This document shows, piece after piece, positions 44,475 to 55,187 of a DNA stretch of 64,000 bases (its first letter is position 1; every line of letters starts with the position of its first letter). The translations under genes and the position numbers were made by a program. This DNA is from Pseudorasbora parva (lineage: Eukaryota > Chordata > Actinopteri > Cypriniformes > Gobionidae). Under the pieces are notes generated by a model that was given only the letters and a program-made list of their open reading frames with translations, searched no databases and was not told where the DNA came from. The DNA lies in assembly GCF_024679245.1 (NCBI RefSeq), contig NW_027125104.1, positions 124,001 through 188,000 of the forward strand, given 5' to 3'.

Positions 44475-44941
44475 TTTTCGGGGACTGCGAATTGTTGTGA
44501 CTAATAGAAGAACCAACAACACCACTGGACTTTTGTCAGAGAATACAGAAATACGCAGGAAGCGCATACAGAATGACGATGAGGTGACCGTTGACGATGA
44601 CCGTGCCACAGAGAAAGCAGCAAGCTGCGGTCATATGAGCATAGGGAAAAAAGAAGAACAAAAGCGTCGGTTGCCGGCCGGCTGACTCATCACCGTCACA
44701 GCACGTTTTTTGATGTCCCTCTTATTTGAGAGTCTTTACCAACGAGCTGATGAGTCGAATCAGGGGTTTGTGTTGGATGGATTAGGGACACCTGATTCAA
44801 ATCAAGGTCAGGCACGCACGCACGCAGCAGTCAAGCAATGGAAGGTGCCCCGTCCTTCCTTTTCTTGGGGGAGGGGAAGGTCACCGTGTTTGAGGATGGC
44901 GAAGGGGGATAGGGCGCCTCTGCCTGGAGGCCAGGCAACTC

Positions 44942-45105
44942 ATACTTACCTGGCAGGGGAGACACCATGATCAGGAAGGTGGTTCACCCAGGGCGAGGCT
45001 CGGCCATTGCACTCCGGTTGTGCTGACCCCTGCGAATTCCCCAAATGTGGGAATCTCGACTGCATAATTTATGGTAGTGGGGGACTGCGTTCGCGCTCTC
45101 CCCTG
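44942..45105 (+). ncRNA. RNU1: U1 snRNA, block 3
   Basis: RNA as at 1546. The downstream flank has TTGGCGCTTG (45,157), shared only with the next unit. Confidence 0.96.
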
Positions 45106-46138
45106 TACACACTGGTTAAAAGCAGATAGCGTGGAGGGAAAAAGCGTGCGGTTCTTGGCGCTTGTGGCGCCGCCCACTGCCCCAAAGGGTGAAGTTGCAC
45201 CAGTTTTGTTATGTTTCTGTCTCTTTCTGCTGTGTCAGCCAGTGACCCGGAGAGTTCAGAGAACTGAACTGCGTCTGTTTTCATCGAGGTTGTCGAAACC
45301 TGCGACCGGTTTGCCGAATGTGGTTTTTCCCACAAACTTTGATATTCAACGGACGAGTTGATTGACAGCAGTGGTCCCAAAGGCAAAGTTGTTCGGATGG
45401 AGGTTTTCTGTCGTATGGTACGACTGTCTCGTGCGCGTGCTGTGAAAAAGCACGCGACATACGTTCGCCTATAGCCGCTCTCATGTTGTTGCTTTTTCAT
45501 TTTAAAGCGCCACTAGGTGGCCATTCACCGCGTCCTTTCTCGCCTGACCCCAGACTGAGCCCGTGCACGGGTGTACCGGCTTGGGTGAAATTGTCTCGTT
45601 CCGTCCAAGAGCTATAGCCGTTCTAGCAGACCCCGCCTCGCCCAGCCCGTAGGTTTCGGCCTGCCGCCGCCAAGCTGAATCGAAATTCCCACTTTTTTTC
45701 CGATCTGGACGGACAGTCAGACTCCAGAGAATCTTTCTGCACTGGTTTGGGCCAGATCGGGCAAAAGACCTAGGACTAGTGTGCAAAAGTAGGTTTTTCA
45801 CAAAATCCCAAATACCCGAAAATTTCGCCAGCGCAACCTTCGAATCCGAGGCATGCGTCTCGCTCGGCTCGAGCCAAGGATTCCGATGATATAAGACACT
45901 TGGTTCTGCGGCGTGCGGTTTGGGAGCTACGAGCCATTTCGTACTTTCGGTGGCTGTAGCGCCACCGCCGGGCCCATCGGGGGGCCAGCCTTGGTGATGT
46001 TGTAGAGCGAGTGGCTAGTGCCATCCCTCAAAGTTTCAGGTCTCTACGACGTACGGCCTTTGCCAACCCTCCCCCCCCTCACCGCTTCCCAGATGGGCGT
46101 CGCCTTTGCCGGCTCCCCTGCCGCTGCGTCATTGTGTC

Positions 46139-46326
46139 ATCGCTTCTCGGCCTTTTGGCTAAGATCAAGTGTAGTATCTGTTCTTATCAGTTTAATATCT
46201 GATACGTCCCCTATCCGGGGACTGCATATTAAATTGATTTTTGGCACATGGAGCCGGAACCGGGGCTTGCTCCGTCCACTCCACGCATCGACCTGGTATT
46301 GCAGTGCCTCCAGGAACGGTGTGCTT
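46139..46326 (+). ncRNA. RNU2: U2 snRNA, block 3
   Basis: RNA as at 887. The flank reads GGGGCCTGCG instead of GGGGACTGCG, shared with the next unit. Confidence 0.96.
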
Positions 46327-46797
46327 CCCCTTTTTGGGGCCTGCGAATTGTTGTGACTAATAGAAGAACCAACAACACCACTGGACTTTTGTCAGAGAAT
46401 ACAGAAATACGCAGGAAGCGCATACAGAATGACGATGAGGTGACCGTTGACGATGACCGTGCCACAGAGAAAGCAGCAAGCTGCGGTCATATGAGCATAG
46501 GGAAAAAAGAAGAACAAAAGCGTCGGTTGCCGGCCGGCTGACTCATCACCGTCACAGCACGTTTTTTGATGTCCCTCTTATTTGAGAGTCTTTACCAACG
46601 AGCTGATGAGTCGAATCAGGGGTTTGTGTTGGATGGATTAGGGACACCTGATTCAAATCAAGGTCAGGCACGCACGCACGCAGCAGTCAAGCAATGGAAG
46701 GTGCCCCGTCCTTCCTTTTCTTGGGGGAGGGGAAGGTCACCGTGTTTGAGGATGGCGAAGGGGGATAGGGCGCCTCTGCCTGGAGGCCAGGCAACTC

Positions 46798-46961
46798 ATA
46801 CTTACCTGGCAGGGGAGACACCATGATCAGGAAGGTGGTTCACCCAGGGCGAGGCTCGGCCATTGCACTCCGGTTGTGCTGACCCCTGCGAATTCCCCAA
46901 ATGTGGGAATCTCGACTGCATAATTTATGGTAGTGGGGGACTGCGTTCGCGCTCTCCCCTG
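46798..46961 (+). ncRNA. RNU1: U1 snRNA, block 3
   Basis: RNA as at 1546. The flank shares TTGGCGCTTG (47,013) with the unit before. Confidence 0.96.
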
Positions 46962-47994
46962 TACACACTGGTTAAAAGCAGATAGCGTGGAGGGAAAAAG
47001 CGTGCGGTTCTTGGCGCTTGTGGCGCCGCCCACTGCCCCAAAGGGTGAAGTTGCACCAGTTTTGTTATGTTTCTGTCTCTTTCTGCTGTGTCAGCCAGTG
47101 ACCCGGAGAGTTCAGAGAACTGAACTGCGTCTGTTTTCATCGAGGTTGTCGAAACCTGCGACCGGTTTGCCGAATGTGGTTTTTCCCACAAACTTTGATA
47201 TTCAACGGACGAGTTGATTGACAGCAGTGGTCCCAAAGGCAAAGTTGTTCGGATGGAGGTTTTCTGTCGTATGGTACGACTGTCTCGTGCGCGTGCTGTG
47301 AAAAAGCACGCGACATACGTTCGCCTATAGCCGCTCTCATGTTGTTGCTTTTTCATTTTAAAGCGCCACTAGGTGGCCATTCACCGCGTCCTTTCTCGCC
47401 TGACCCCAGACTGAGCCCGTGCACGGGTGTACCGGCTTGGGTGAAATTGTCTCGTTCCGTCCAAGAGCTATAGCCGTTCTAGCAGACCCCGCCTCGCCCA
47501 GCCCGTAGGTTTCGGCCTGCCGCCGCCAAGCTGAATCGAAATTCCCACTTTTTTTCCGATCTGGACGGACAGTCAGACTCCAGAGAATCTTTCTGCACTG
47601 GTTTGGGCCAGATCGGGCAAAAGACCTAGGACTAGTGTGCAAAAGTAGGTTTTTCACAAAATCCCAAATACCCGAAAATTTCGCCAGCGCAACCTTCGAA
47701 TCCGAGGCATGCGTCTCGCTCGGCTCGAGCCAAGGATTCCGATGATATAAGACACTTGGTTCTGCGGCGTGCGGTTTGGGAGCTACGAGCCATTTCGTAC
47801 TTTCGGTGGCTGTAGCGCCACCGCCGGGCCCATCGGGGGGCCAGCCTTGGTGATGTTGTAGAGCGAGTGGCTAGTGCCATCCCTCAAAGTTTCAGGTCTC
47901 TACGACGTACGGCCTTTGCCAACCCTCCCCCCCCTCACCGCTTCCCAGATGGGCGTCGCCTTTGCCGGCTCCCCTGCCGCTGCGTCATTGTGTC

Positions 47995-48182
47995 ATCGCT
48001 TCTCGGCCTTTTGGCTAAGATCAAGTGTAGTATCTGTTCTTATCAGTTTAATATCTGATACGTCCCCTATCCGGGGACTGCATATTAAATTGATTTTTGG
48101 CACATGGAGCCGGAACCGGGGCTTGCTCCGTCCACTCCACGCATCGACCTGGTATTGCAGTGCCTCCAGGAACGGTGTGCTT
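47995..48182 (+). ncRNA. RNU2: U2 snRNA, block 3
   Basis: RNA as at 887. Sister of the 46,139 unit by its GGGGCCTGCG flank. Confidence 0.96.
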
Positions 48183-48653
48183 CCCCTTTTTGGGGCCTGC
48201 GAATTGTTGTGACTAATAGAAGAACCAACAACACCACTGGACTTTTGTCAGAGAATACAGAAATACGCAGGAAGCGCATACAGAATGACGATGAGGTGAC
48301 CGTTGACGATGACCGTGCCACAGAGAAAGCAGCAAGCTGCGGTCATATGAGCATAGGGAAAAAAGAAGAACAAAAGCGTCGGTTGCCGGCCGGCTGACTC
48401 ATCACCGTCACAGCACGTTTTTTGATGTCCCTCTTATTTGAGAGTCTTTACCAACGAGCTGATGAGTCGAATCGGGGGTTTGTGTTGGATGGATTAGGGA
48501 CACCTGATTCAAATCAAGGTCAGGCACGCACGCACGCAGCAGTCAAGCAATGGAAGGTGCCCCGTCCTTCCTTTTCTTGGGGGAGGGGAAGGTCACCGTG
48601 TTTGAGGATGGCGAAGGGGGATAGGGCGCCTCTGCCTGGAGGCCAGGCAACTC

Positions 48654-48817
48654 ATACTTACCTGGCAGGGGAGACACCATGATCAGGAAGGTGGTTCACC
48701 CAGGGCGAGGCTCGGCCATTGCACTCCGGTTGTGCTGACCCCTGCGAATTCCCCAAATGTGGGAATCTCGACTGCATAATTTATGGTAGTGGGGGACTGC
48801 GTTCGCGCTCTCCCCTG
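48654..48817 (+). ncRNA. RNU1: U1 snRNA, block 3
   Basis: RNA as at 1546. The upstream spacer has GAATCGGGGG (48,471), also seen at 31,915 and 59,500. Confidence 0.96.
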
Positions 48818-49850
48818 TACACACTGGTTAAAAGCAGATAGCGTGGAGGGAAAAAGCGTGCGGTTCTTGACGCTTGTGGCGCCGCCCACTGCCCCAAAGG
48901 GTGAAGTTGCACCAGTTTTGTTATGTTTCTGTCTCTTTCTGCTGTGTCAGCCAGTGACCCGGAGAGTTCAGAGAACTGAACTGCGTCTGTTTTCATCGAG
49001 GTTGTCGAAACCTGCGACCGGTTTGCCGAATGTGGTTTTTCCCACAAACTTTGATATTCAACGGACGAGTTGATTGACAGCAGTGGTCCCAAAGGCAAAG
49101 TTGTTCGGATGGAGGTTTTCTGTCGTATGGTACGACTGTCTCGTGCGCGTGCTGTGAAAAAGCACGCGACATACGTTCGCCTATAGCCGCTCTCATGTTG
49201 TTGCTTTTTCATTTTAAAGCGCCACTAGGTGGCCATTCACCGCGTCCTTTCTCGCCTGACCCCAGACTGAGCCCGTGCACGGGTGTACCGGCTTGGGTGA
49301 AATTGTCTCGTTCCGTCCAAGAGCTATAGCCGTTCTAGCAGACCCCGCCTCGCCCAGCCCGTAGGTTTCGGCCTGCCGCCGCCAAGCTGAATCGAAATTC
49401 CCACTTTTTTTCCGATCTGGACGGACAGTCAGACTCCAGAGAATCTTTCTGCACTGGTTTGGGCCAGATCGGGCAAAAGACCTAGGACTAGTGTGCAAAA
49501 GTAGGTTTTTCACAAAATCCCAAATACCCGAAAATTTCGCCAGCGCAACCTTCGAATCCGAGGCATGCGTCTCGCTCGGCTCGAGCCAAGGATTCCGATG
49601 ATATAAGACACTTGGTTCTGCGGCGTGCGGTTTGGGAGCTACGAGCCATTTCGTACTTTCGGTGGCTGTAGCGCCACCGCCGGGCCCATCGGGGGGCCAG
49701 CCTTGGTGATGTTGTAGAGCGAGTGGCTAGTACCATCCCTCAAAGTTTCAGGTCTCTACGACGTACGGCCTTTGCCAACCCTCCCCCCCCTCACCGCTTC
49801 CCAGATGGGCGTCGCCTTTGCCGGCTCCCCTGCCGCTGCGTCATTGTGTC

Positions 49851-50038
49851 ATCGCTTCTCGGCCTTTTGGCTAAGATCAAGTGTAGTATCTGTTCTTATC
49901 AGTTTAATATCTGATACGTCCCCTATCCGGGGACTGCATATTAAATTGATTTTTGGCACATGGAGCCGGAACCGGGGCTTGCTCCGTCCACTCCACGCAT
50001 CGACCTGGTATTGCAGTGCCTCCAGGAACGGTGTGCTT
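49851..50038 (+). ncRNA. RNU2: U2 snRNA, block 3
   Basis: RNA as at 887. AGTACC upstream and TTTTC after the gene: a mix of block 1 and block 2 markers. Confidence 0.96.
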
Positions 50039-50509
50039 CCCCTTTTCGGGGACTGCGAATTGTTGTGACTAATAGAAGAACCAACAACACCACTGGACTT
50101 TTGTCAGAGAATACAGAAATACGCAGGAAGCGCATACAGAATGACGATGAGGTGACCGTTGACGATGACCGTGCCACAGAGAAAGCAGCAAGCTGCGGTC
50201 ATATGAGCATAGGGAAAAAAGAAGAACAAAAGCGTCGGTTGCCGGCCGGCTGACTCATCACCGTCACAGCACGTTTTTTGATGTCCCTCTTATTTGAGAG
50301 TCTTTACCAACGAGCTGATGAGTCGAATCAGGGGTTTGTGTTGGATGGATTAGGGACACCTGATTCAAATCAAGGTCAGGCACGCACGCACGCAGCAGTC
50401 AAGCAATGGAAGGTGCCCCGTCCTTCCTTTTCTTGGGGGAGGGGAAGGTCACCGTGTTTGAGGATGGCGAAGGGGGATAGGGCGCCTCTGCCTGGAGGCC
50501 AGGCAACTC

Positions 50510-50673
50510 ATACTTACCTGGCAGGGGAGACACCATGATCAGGAAGGTGGTTCACCCAGGGCGAGGCTCGGCCATTGCACTCCGGTTGTGCTGACCCCTG
50601 CGAATTCCCCAAATGTGGGAATCTCGACTGCATAATTTATGGTAGTGGGGGACTGCGTTCGCGCTCTCCCCTG
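50510..50673 (+). ncRNA. RNU1: U1 snRNA, block 3
   Basis: No difference seen from the copy at 1546. Confidence 0.96.
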
Positions 50674-51706
50674 TACACACTGGTTAAAAGCAGATAGCGT
50701 GGAGGGAAAAAGCGTGCGGTTCTTGACGCTTGTGGCGCCGCCCACTGCCCCAAAGGGTGAAGTTGCACCAGTTTTGTTATGTTTCTGTCTCTTTCTGCTG
50801 TGTCAGCCAGTGACCCGGAGAGTTCAGAGAACTGAACTGCGTCTGTTTTCATCGAGGTTGTCGAAACCTGCGACCGGTTTGCCGAATGTGGTTTTTCCCA
50901 CAAACTTTGATATTCAACGGACGAGTTGATTGACAGCAGTGGTCCCAAAGGCAAAGTTGTTCGGATGGAGGTTTTCTGTCGTATGGTACGACTGTCTCGT
51001 GCGCGTGCTGTGAAAAAGCACGCGACATACGTTCGCCTATAGCCGCTCTCATGTTGTTGCTTTTTCATTTTAAAGCGCCACTAGGTGGCCATTCACCGCG
51101 TCCTTTCTCGCCTGACCCCAGACTGAGCCCGTGCACGGGTGTACCGGCTTGGGTGAAATTGTCTCGTTCCGTCCAAGAGCTATAGCCGTTCTAGCAGACC
51201 CCGCCTCGCCCAGCCCGTAGGTTTCGGCCTGCCGCCGCCAAGCTGAATCGAAATTCCCACTTTTTTTCCGATCTGGACGGACAGTCAGACTCCAGAGAAT
51301 CTTTCTGCACTGGTTTGGGCCAGATCGGGCAAAAGACCTAGGACTAGTGTGCAAAAGTAGGTTTTTCACAAAATCCCAAATACCCGAAAATTTCGCCAGC
51401 GCAACCTTCGAATCCGAGGCATGCGTCTCGCTCGGCTCGAGCCAAGGATTCCGATGATATAAGACACTTGGTTCTGCGGCGTGCGGTTTGGGAGCTACGA
51501 GCCATTTCGTACTTTCGGTGGCTGTAGCGCCACCGCCGGGCCCATCGGGGGGCCAGCCTTGGTGATGTTGTAGAGCGAGTGGCTAGTACCATCCCTCAAA
51601 GTTTCAGGTCTCTACGACGTACGGCCTTTGCCAACCCTCCCCCCCCTCACCGCTTCCCAGATGGGCGTCGCCTTTGCCGGCTCCCCTGCCGCTGCGTCAT
51701 TGTGTC

Positions 51707-51894
51707 ATCGCTTCTCGGCCTTTTGGCTAAGATCAAGTGTAGTATCTGTTCTTATCAGTTTAATATCTGATACGTCCCCTATCCGGGGACTGCATATTAA
51801 ATTGATTTTTGGCACATGGAGCCGGAACCGGGGCTTGCTCCGTCCACTCCACGCATCGACCTGGTATTGCAGTGCCTCCAGGAACGGTGTGCTT
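51707..51894 (+). ncRNA. RNU2: U2 snRNA, block 3
   Basis: RNA as at 887. Same marker combination as the 49,851 unit. Confidence 0.96.
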
Positions 51895-52365
51895 CCCCTT
51901 TTCGGGGACTGCGAATTGTTGTGACTAATAGAAGAACCAACAACACCACTGGACTTTTGTCAGAGAATACAGAAATACGCAGGAAGCGCATACAGAATGA
52001 CGATGAGGTGACCGTTGACGATGACCGTGCCACAGAGAAAGCAGCAAGCTGCGGTCATATGAGCATAGGGAAAAAAGAAGAACAAAAGCGTCGGTTGCCG
52101 GCCGGCTGACTCATCACCGTCACAGCACGTTTTTTGATGTCCCTCTTATTTGAGAGTCTTTACCAACGAGCTGATGAGTCGAATCAGGGGTTTGTGTTGG
52201 ATGGATTAGGGACACCTGATTCAAATCAAGGTCAGGCACGCACGCACGCAGCAGTCAAGCAATGGAAGGTGCCCCGTCCTTCCTTTTCTTGGGGGAGGGG
52301 AAGGTCACCGTGTTTGAGGATGGCGAAGGGGGATAGGGCGCCTCTGCCTGGAGGCCAGGCAACTC

Positions 52366-52529
52366 ATACTTACCTGGCAGGGGAGACACCATGATCAGGA
52401 AGGTGGTTCACCCAGGGCGAGGCTCGGCCATTGCACTCCGGTTGTGCTGACCCCTGCGAATTCCCCAAATGTGGGAATCTCGACTGCATAATTTATGGTA
52501 GTGGGGGACTGCGTTCGCGCTCTCCCCTG
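52366..52529 (+). ncRNA. RNU1: U1 snRNA, block 3
   Basis: No difference seen from the copy at 1546. It is the last U1 before the second retrotransposon. Confidence 0.96.
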
Positions 52530-53562
52530 TACACACTGGTTAAAAGCAGATAGCGTGGAGGGAAAAAGCGTGCGGTTCTTGACGCTTGTGGCGCCGCCCA
52601 CTGCCCCAAAGGGTGAAGTTGCACCAGTTTTGTTATGTTTCTGTCTCTTTCTGCTGTGTCAGCCAGTGACCCGGAGAGTTCAGAGAACTGAACTGCGTCT
52701 GTTTTCATCGAGGTTGTCGAAACCTGCGACCGGTTTGCCGAATGTGGTTTTTCCCACAAACTTTGATATTCAACGGACGAGTTGATTGACAGCAGTGGTC
52801 CCAAAGGCAAAGTTGTTCGGATGGAGGTTTTCTGTCGTATGGTACGACTGTCTCGTGCGCGTGCTGTGAAAAAGCACGCGACATACGTTCGCCTATAGCC
52901 GCTCTCATGTTGTTGCTTTTTCATTTTAAAGCGCCACTAGGTGGCCATTCACCGCGTCCTTTCTCGCCTGACCCCAGACTGAGCCCGTGCACGGGTGTAC
53001 CGGCTTGGGTGAAATTGTCTCGTTCCGTCCAAGAGCTATAGCCGTTCTAGCAGACCCCGCCTCGCCCAGCCCGTAGGTTTCGGCCTGCCGCCGCCAAGCT
53101 GAATCGAAATTCCCACTTTTTTTCCGATCTGGACGGACAGTCAGACTCCAGAGAATCTTTCTGCACTGGTTTGGGCCAGATCGGGCAAAAGACCTAGGAC
53201 TAGTGTGCAAAAGTAGGTTTTTCACAAAATCCCAAATACCCGAAAATTTCGCCAGCGCAACCTTCGAATCCGAGGCATGCGTCTCGCTCGGCTCGAGCCA
53301 AGGATTCCGATGATATAAGACACTTGGTTCTGCGGCGTGCGGTTTGGGAGCTACGAGCCATTTCGTACTTTCGGTGGCTGTAGCGCCACCGCCGGGCCCA
53401 TCGGGGGGCCAGCCTTGGTGATGTTGTAGAGCGAGTGGCTAGTACCATCCCTCAAAGTTTCAGGTCTCTACGACGTACGGCCTTTGCCAACCCTCCCCCC
53501 CCTCACCGCTTCCCAGATGGGCGTCGCCTTTGCCGGCTCCCCTGCCGCTGCGTCATTGTGTC

Positions 53563-53594
53563 ATCGCTTCTCGGCCTTTTGGCTAAGATCAAGT
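53563..53594 (+). pseudogene. RNU2: U2 snRNA 5' fragment (nt 1-32), interrupted
   Basis: Runs to AAGT (nt 32), then ATCTG and the retrotransposon. With the 3' half resuming at nt 38 (59,062), five U2 bases (GTAGT, the core of the branchpoint-recognition sequence) are missing. The ATCTG at 53,595-53,599 repeats the first five bases of the downstream U2 half. The type A proximal element at 53,503 is intact. Confidence 0.94.
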
Positions 53595-53801
53595 ATCTGG
53601 TCGAACGGTTGAGACTGCGATCGCCTCTCTGAGGTTTCCTGGCTCGAGATCCTTTTGTGTCCCGAGCCGCACAACTTCTGAGAGGTAGAGTGATCCTGCT
53701 TTTTTACGGTTCAACAAGTTTTAAGGTAAGACTTTTATTATTTTATCTATTTATTGTATTTATTGTTATTTTACAGTTTTTAGGCTGTTGGTGCCTCCAC
53801 C
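53595..53801 (+). other. 5' leader of retrotransposon copy 2
   Basis: Keeps the hairpin GGCTCG/CGAGCC (53,641-53,646 with 53,663-53,668; loop of 16 nt as in copy 1) and the CCTCT/AGAGG (53,624, 53,681) and GTTG/CAAC complementarities. GGTAAGA (53,725-53,731) and TTTTTAG (53,777-53,783) bound a possible 58-nt intron. The T-rich string between them is almost unchanged from copy 1. Confidence 0.6.
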
Positions 53802-55142
53802 ATGTCGGCTGCTCGTGCTGGCATGCGGAGGCACCACAGCGTACGCTTTTTATTTAGAGAGGTGGATGGTAAGCTCCTGGGGTTGTCTCGTCTAGACTTC
53901 TCCAGGAAGCTGATCCAGAAAACCCTCAATTTTAGACCTGAGGATTTAAACTGTTTGATGACTCTGCCCCTGAACAAGGGTTTTGATTTGAGTTTTAAAA
54001 CTGCTTCCCTGCTGAATGACTTTTGGCAAAGGTTTGACTCTGTTAAGGCCCAGTTCTCCATGTTCACTGTGGAAAAACTTTCAGATAACACACTTAAAAC
54101 TGTGATTGTCAGAATGTTTAACGAAACAGTGACAGGGGATGATATTTGTGTCTGGTTGGGTAGATTTTGCACTGTTAGAAGCCAGCCTATCAAAGTGCTA
54201 GATGAGGACGGCATTTGGAATTGCTCCTGGCGGATTCCCATTAAACAATGGGAAGAGGCTGGGGGCTATCAAGGCCTGAAACATCTGCCTTCCATGATTG
54301 TGCTGGGAGAAAACAGAGGCTACATACACTACCAAGGGATGCCTAAGTTGTGTAGGAAATGTGGAAGAGTTGGGCATCTAGCCGATGCATGCCAAGAGTT
54401 AGTGTGTGGGAAGTGTAAAGAAATTGGGCACATTTTTGATGATTGTACCAATGGCAGGCGGTGCAACCTATGTGGAGAATCAAACCATCTCTACAGAGAT
54501 TGCCCAAAAAGTTTTGCCAACAAACTCAAAGGCAACAAAATGGCCGCCCCACAACCAGAACAATCAAAAGAACAAAGAGAGGAGGTGGTCCCTGAGGTTT
54601 TGGCGGGAATTTCAATTTCCCAGCCAGCCTCAGGGAGTGGTCAGGAACAAGCAAGTGGGGCGGCCACAGGGGCGGAGTCATGTTCTCCAACAGAACCTGA
54701 CAAAGAAATGGAAGAAGAGGAAAGGGAGGAAACAATAGAACATGTGAAAGAAATGGAAGAAGAGGAAAGAGAGGAATCAACAGTTTCCTCCCTAGAAACG
54801 GTTTCAGACCTAGCGGTGGAATCCAGTGGGAGTGAAATTAACTTTTCACTCCCAAATGCTCAGGTGCAAAAAAGACCTGCGGGATCTCCTCTATCTGATA
54901 TAGAGGAGAAGAAAGCTAGGGCAGCACATAGTCCAGATAGTTCCGTTTTGGAAGATCTGGAACATATATGGCCCCTAGAATCCCCAAATGAGGTATCTTT
55001 TTTGCACATAAAGCTAAGAACATCATCACCAAAGGAGATGCAAGAGGATTCCTCTGTAGCTCCTGAGGTGGTGAGCACTTGCTTTCCCGACCCTAGTCCT
55101 CAAGGGAGAAAGGAAAAGCAGGTGAAACAAGATATAACATAA
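53802..55142 (+). CDS. Retrotransposon ORF1 protein with three CCHC zinc knuckles (copy 2)
   Basis: 446 aa, homologous to the copy 1 ORF1. The first 16 residues are the same, and the knuckles begin at the same residue: C184-C187-H192-C197, C202-C205-H210-C215 and C221-C224-H229-C234. The N-terminal 240 residues align without gaps. The acidic linker differs and contains a duplicated KEMEEEERE motif (about residues 305-330), encoded by a short direct repeat at about 54,706-54,774. The ORF is uninterrupted. ORF2 begins 45 nt after the stop, in the same frame, unlike copy 1. Confidence 0.92.
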   Translation: MSAARAGMRRHHSVRFLFREVDGKLLGLSRLDFSRKLIQKTLNFRPEDLNCLMTLPLNKGFDLSFKTASLLNDFWQRFDSVKAQFSMFTVEKLSDNTLKTVIVRMFNETVTGDDICVWLGRFCTVRSQPIKVLDEDGIWNCSWRIPIKQWEEAGGYQGLKHLPSMIVLGENRGYIHYQGMPKLCRKCGRVGHLADACQELVCGKCKEIGHIFDDCTNGRRCNLCGESNHLYRDCPKSFANKLKGNKMAAPQPEQSKEQREEVVPEVLAGISISQPASGSGQEQASGAATGAESCSPTEPDKEMEEEEREETIEHVKEMEEEEREESTVSSLETVSDLAVESSGSEINFSLPNAQVQKRPAGSPLSDIEEKKARAAHSPDSSVLEDLEHIWPLESPNEVSFLHIKLRTSSPKEMQEDSSVAPEVVSTCFPDPSPQGRKEKQVKQDIT

Positions 55143-55187
55143 TAGGTTTTTAATGGTTTTATTGTAGTCTTTTTATCATTGTTTTAA

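Larger units (their letters stand above)
40652..53594 (+). repeat. U2-U1 snRNA tandem array, block 3
   Basis: Seven U1 genes, two U2 genes with a shared 3' deletion, four intact U2 genes and the two U2 fragments at its ends. Neighbouring units fall into pairs that share private changes (42,471/44,305, 46,139/47,995 and 49,851/51,707), suggesting repeated unit-by-unit duplication. The unit from 42,471 to 44,305 is 1,834 bp because of the 22-bp deletion. Confidence 0.95.
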
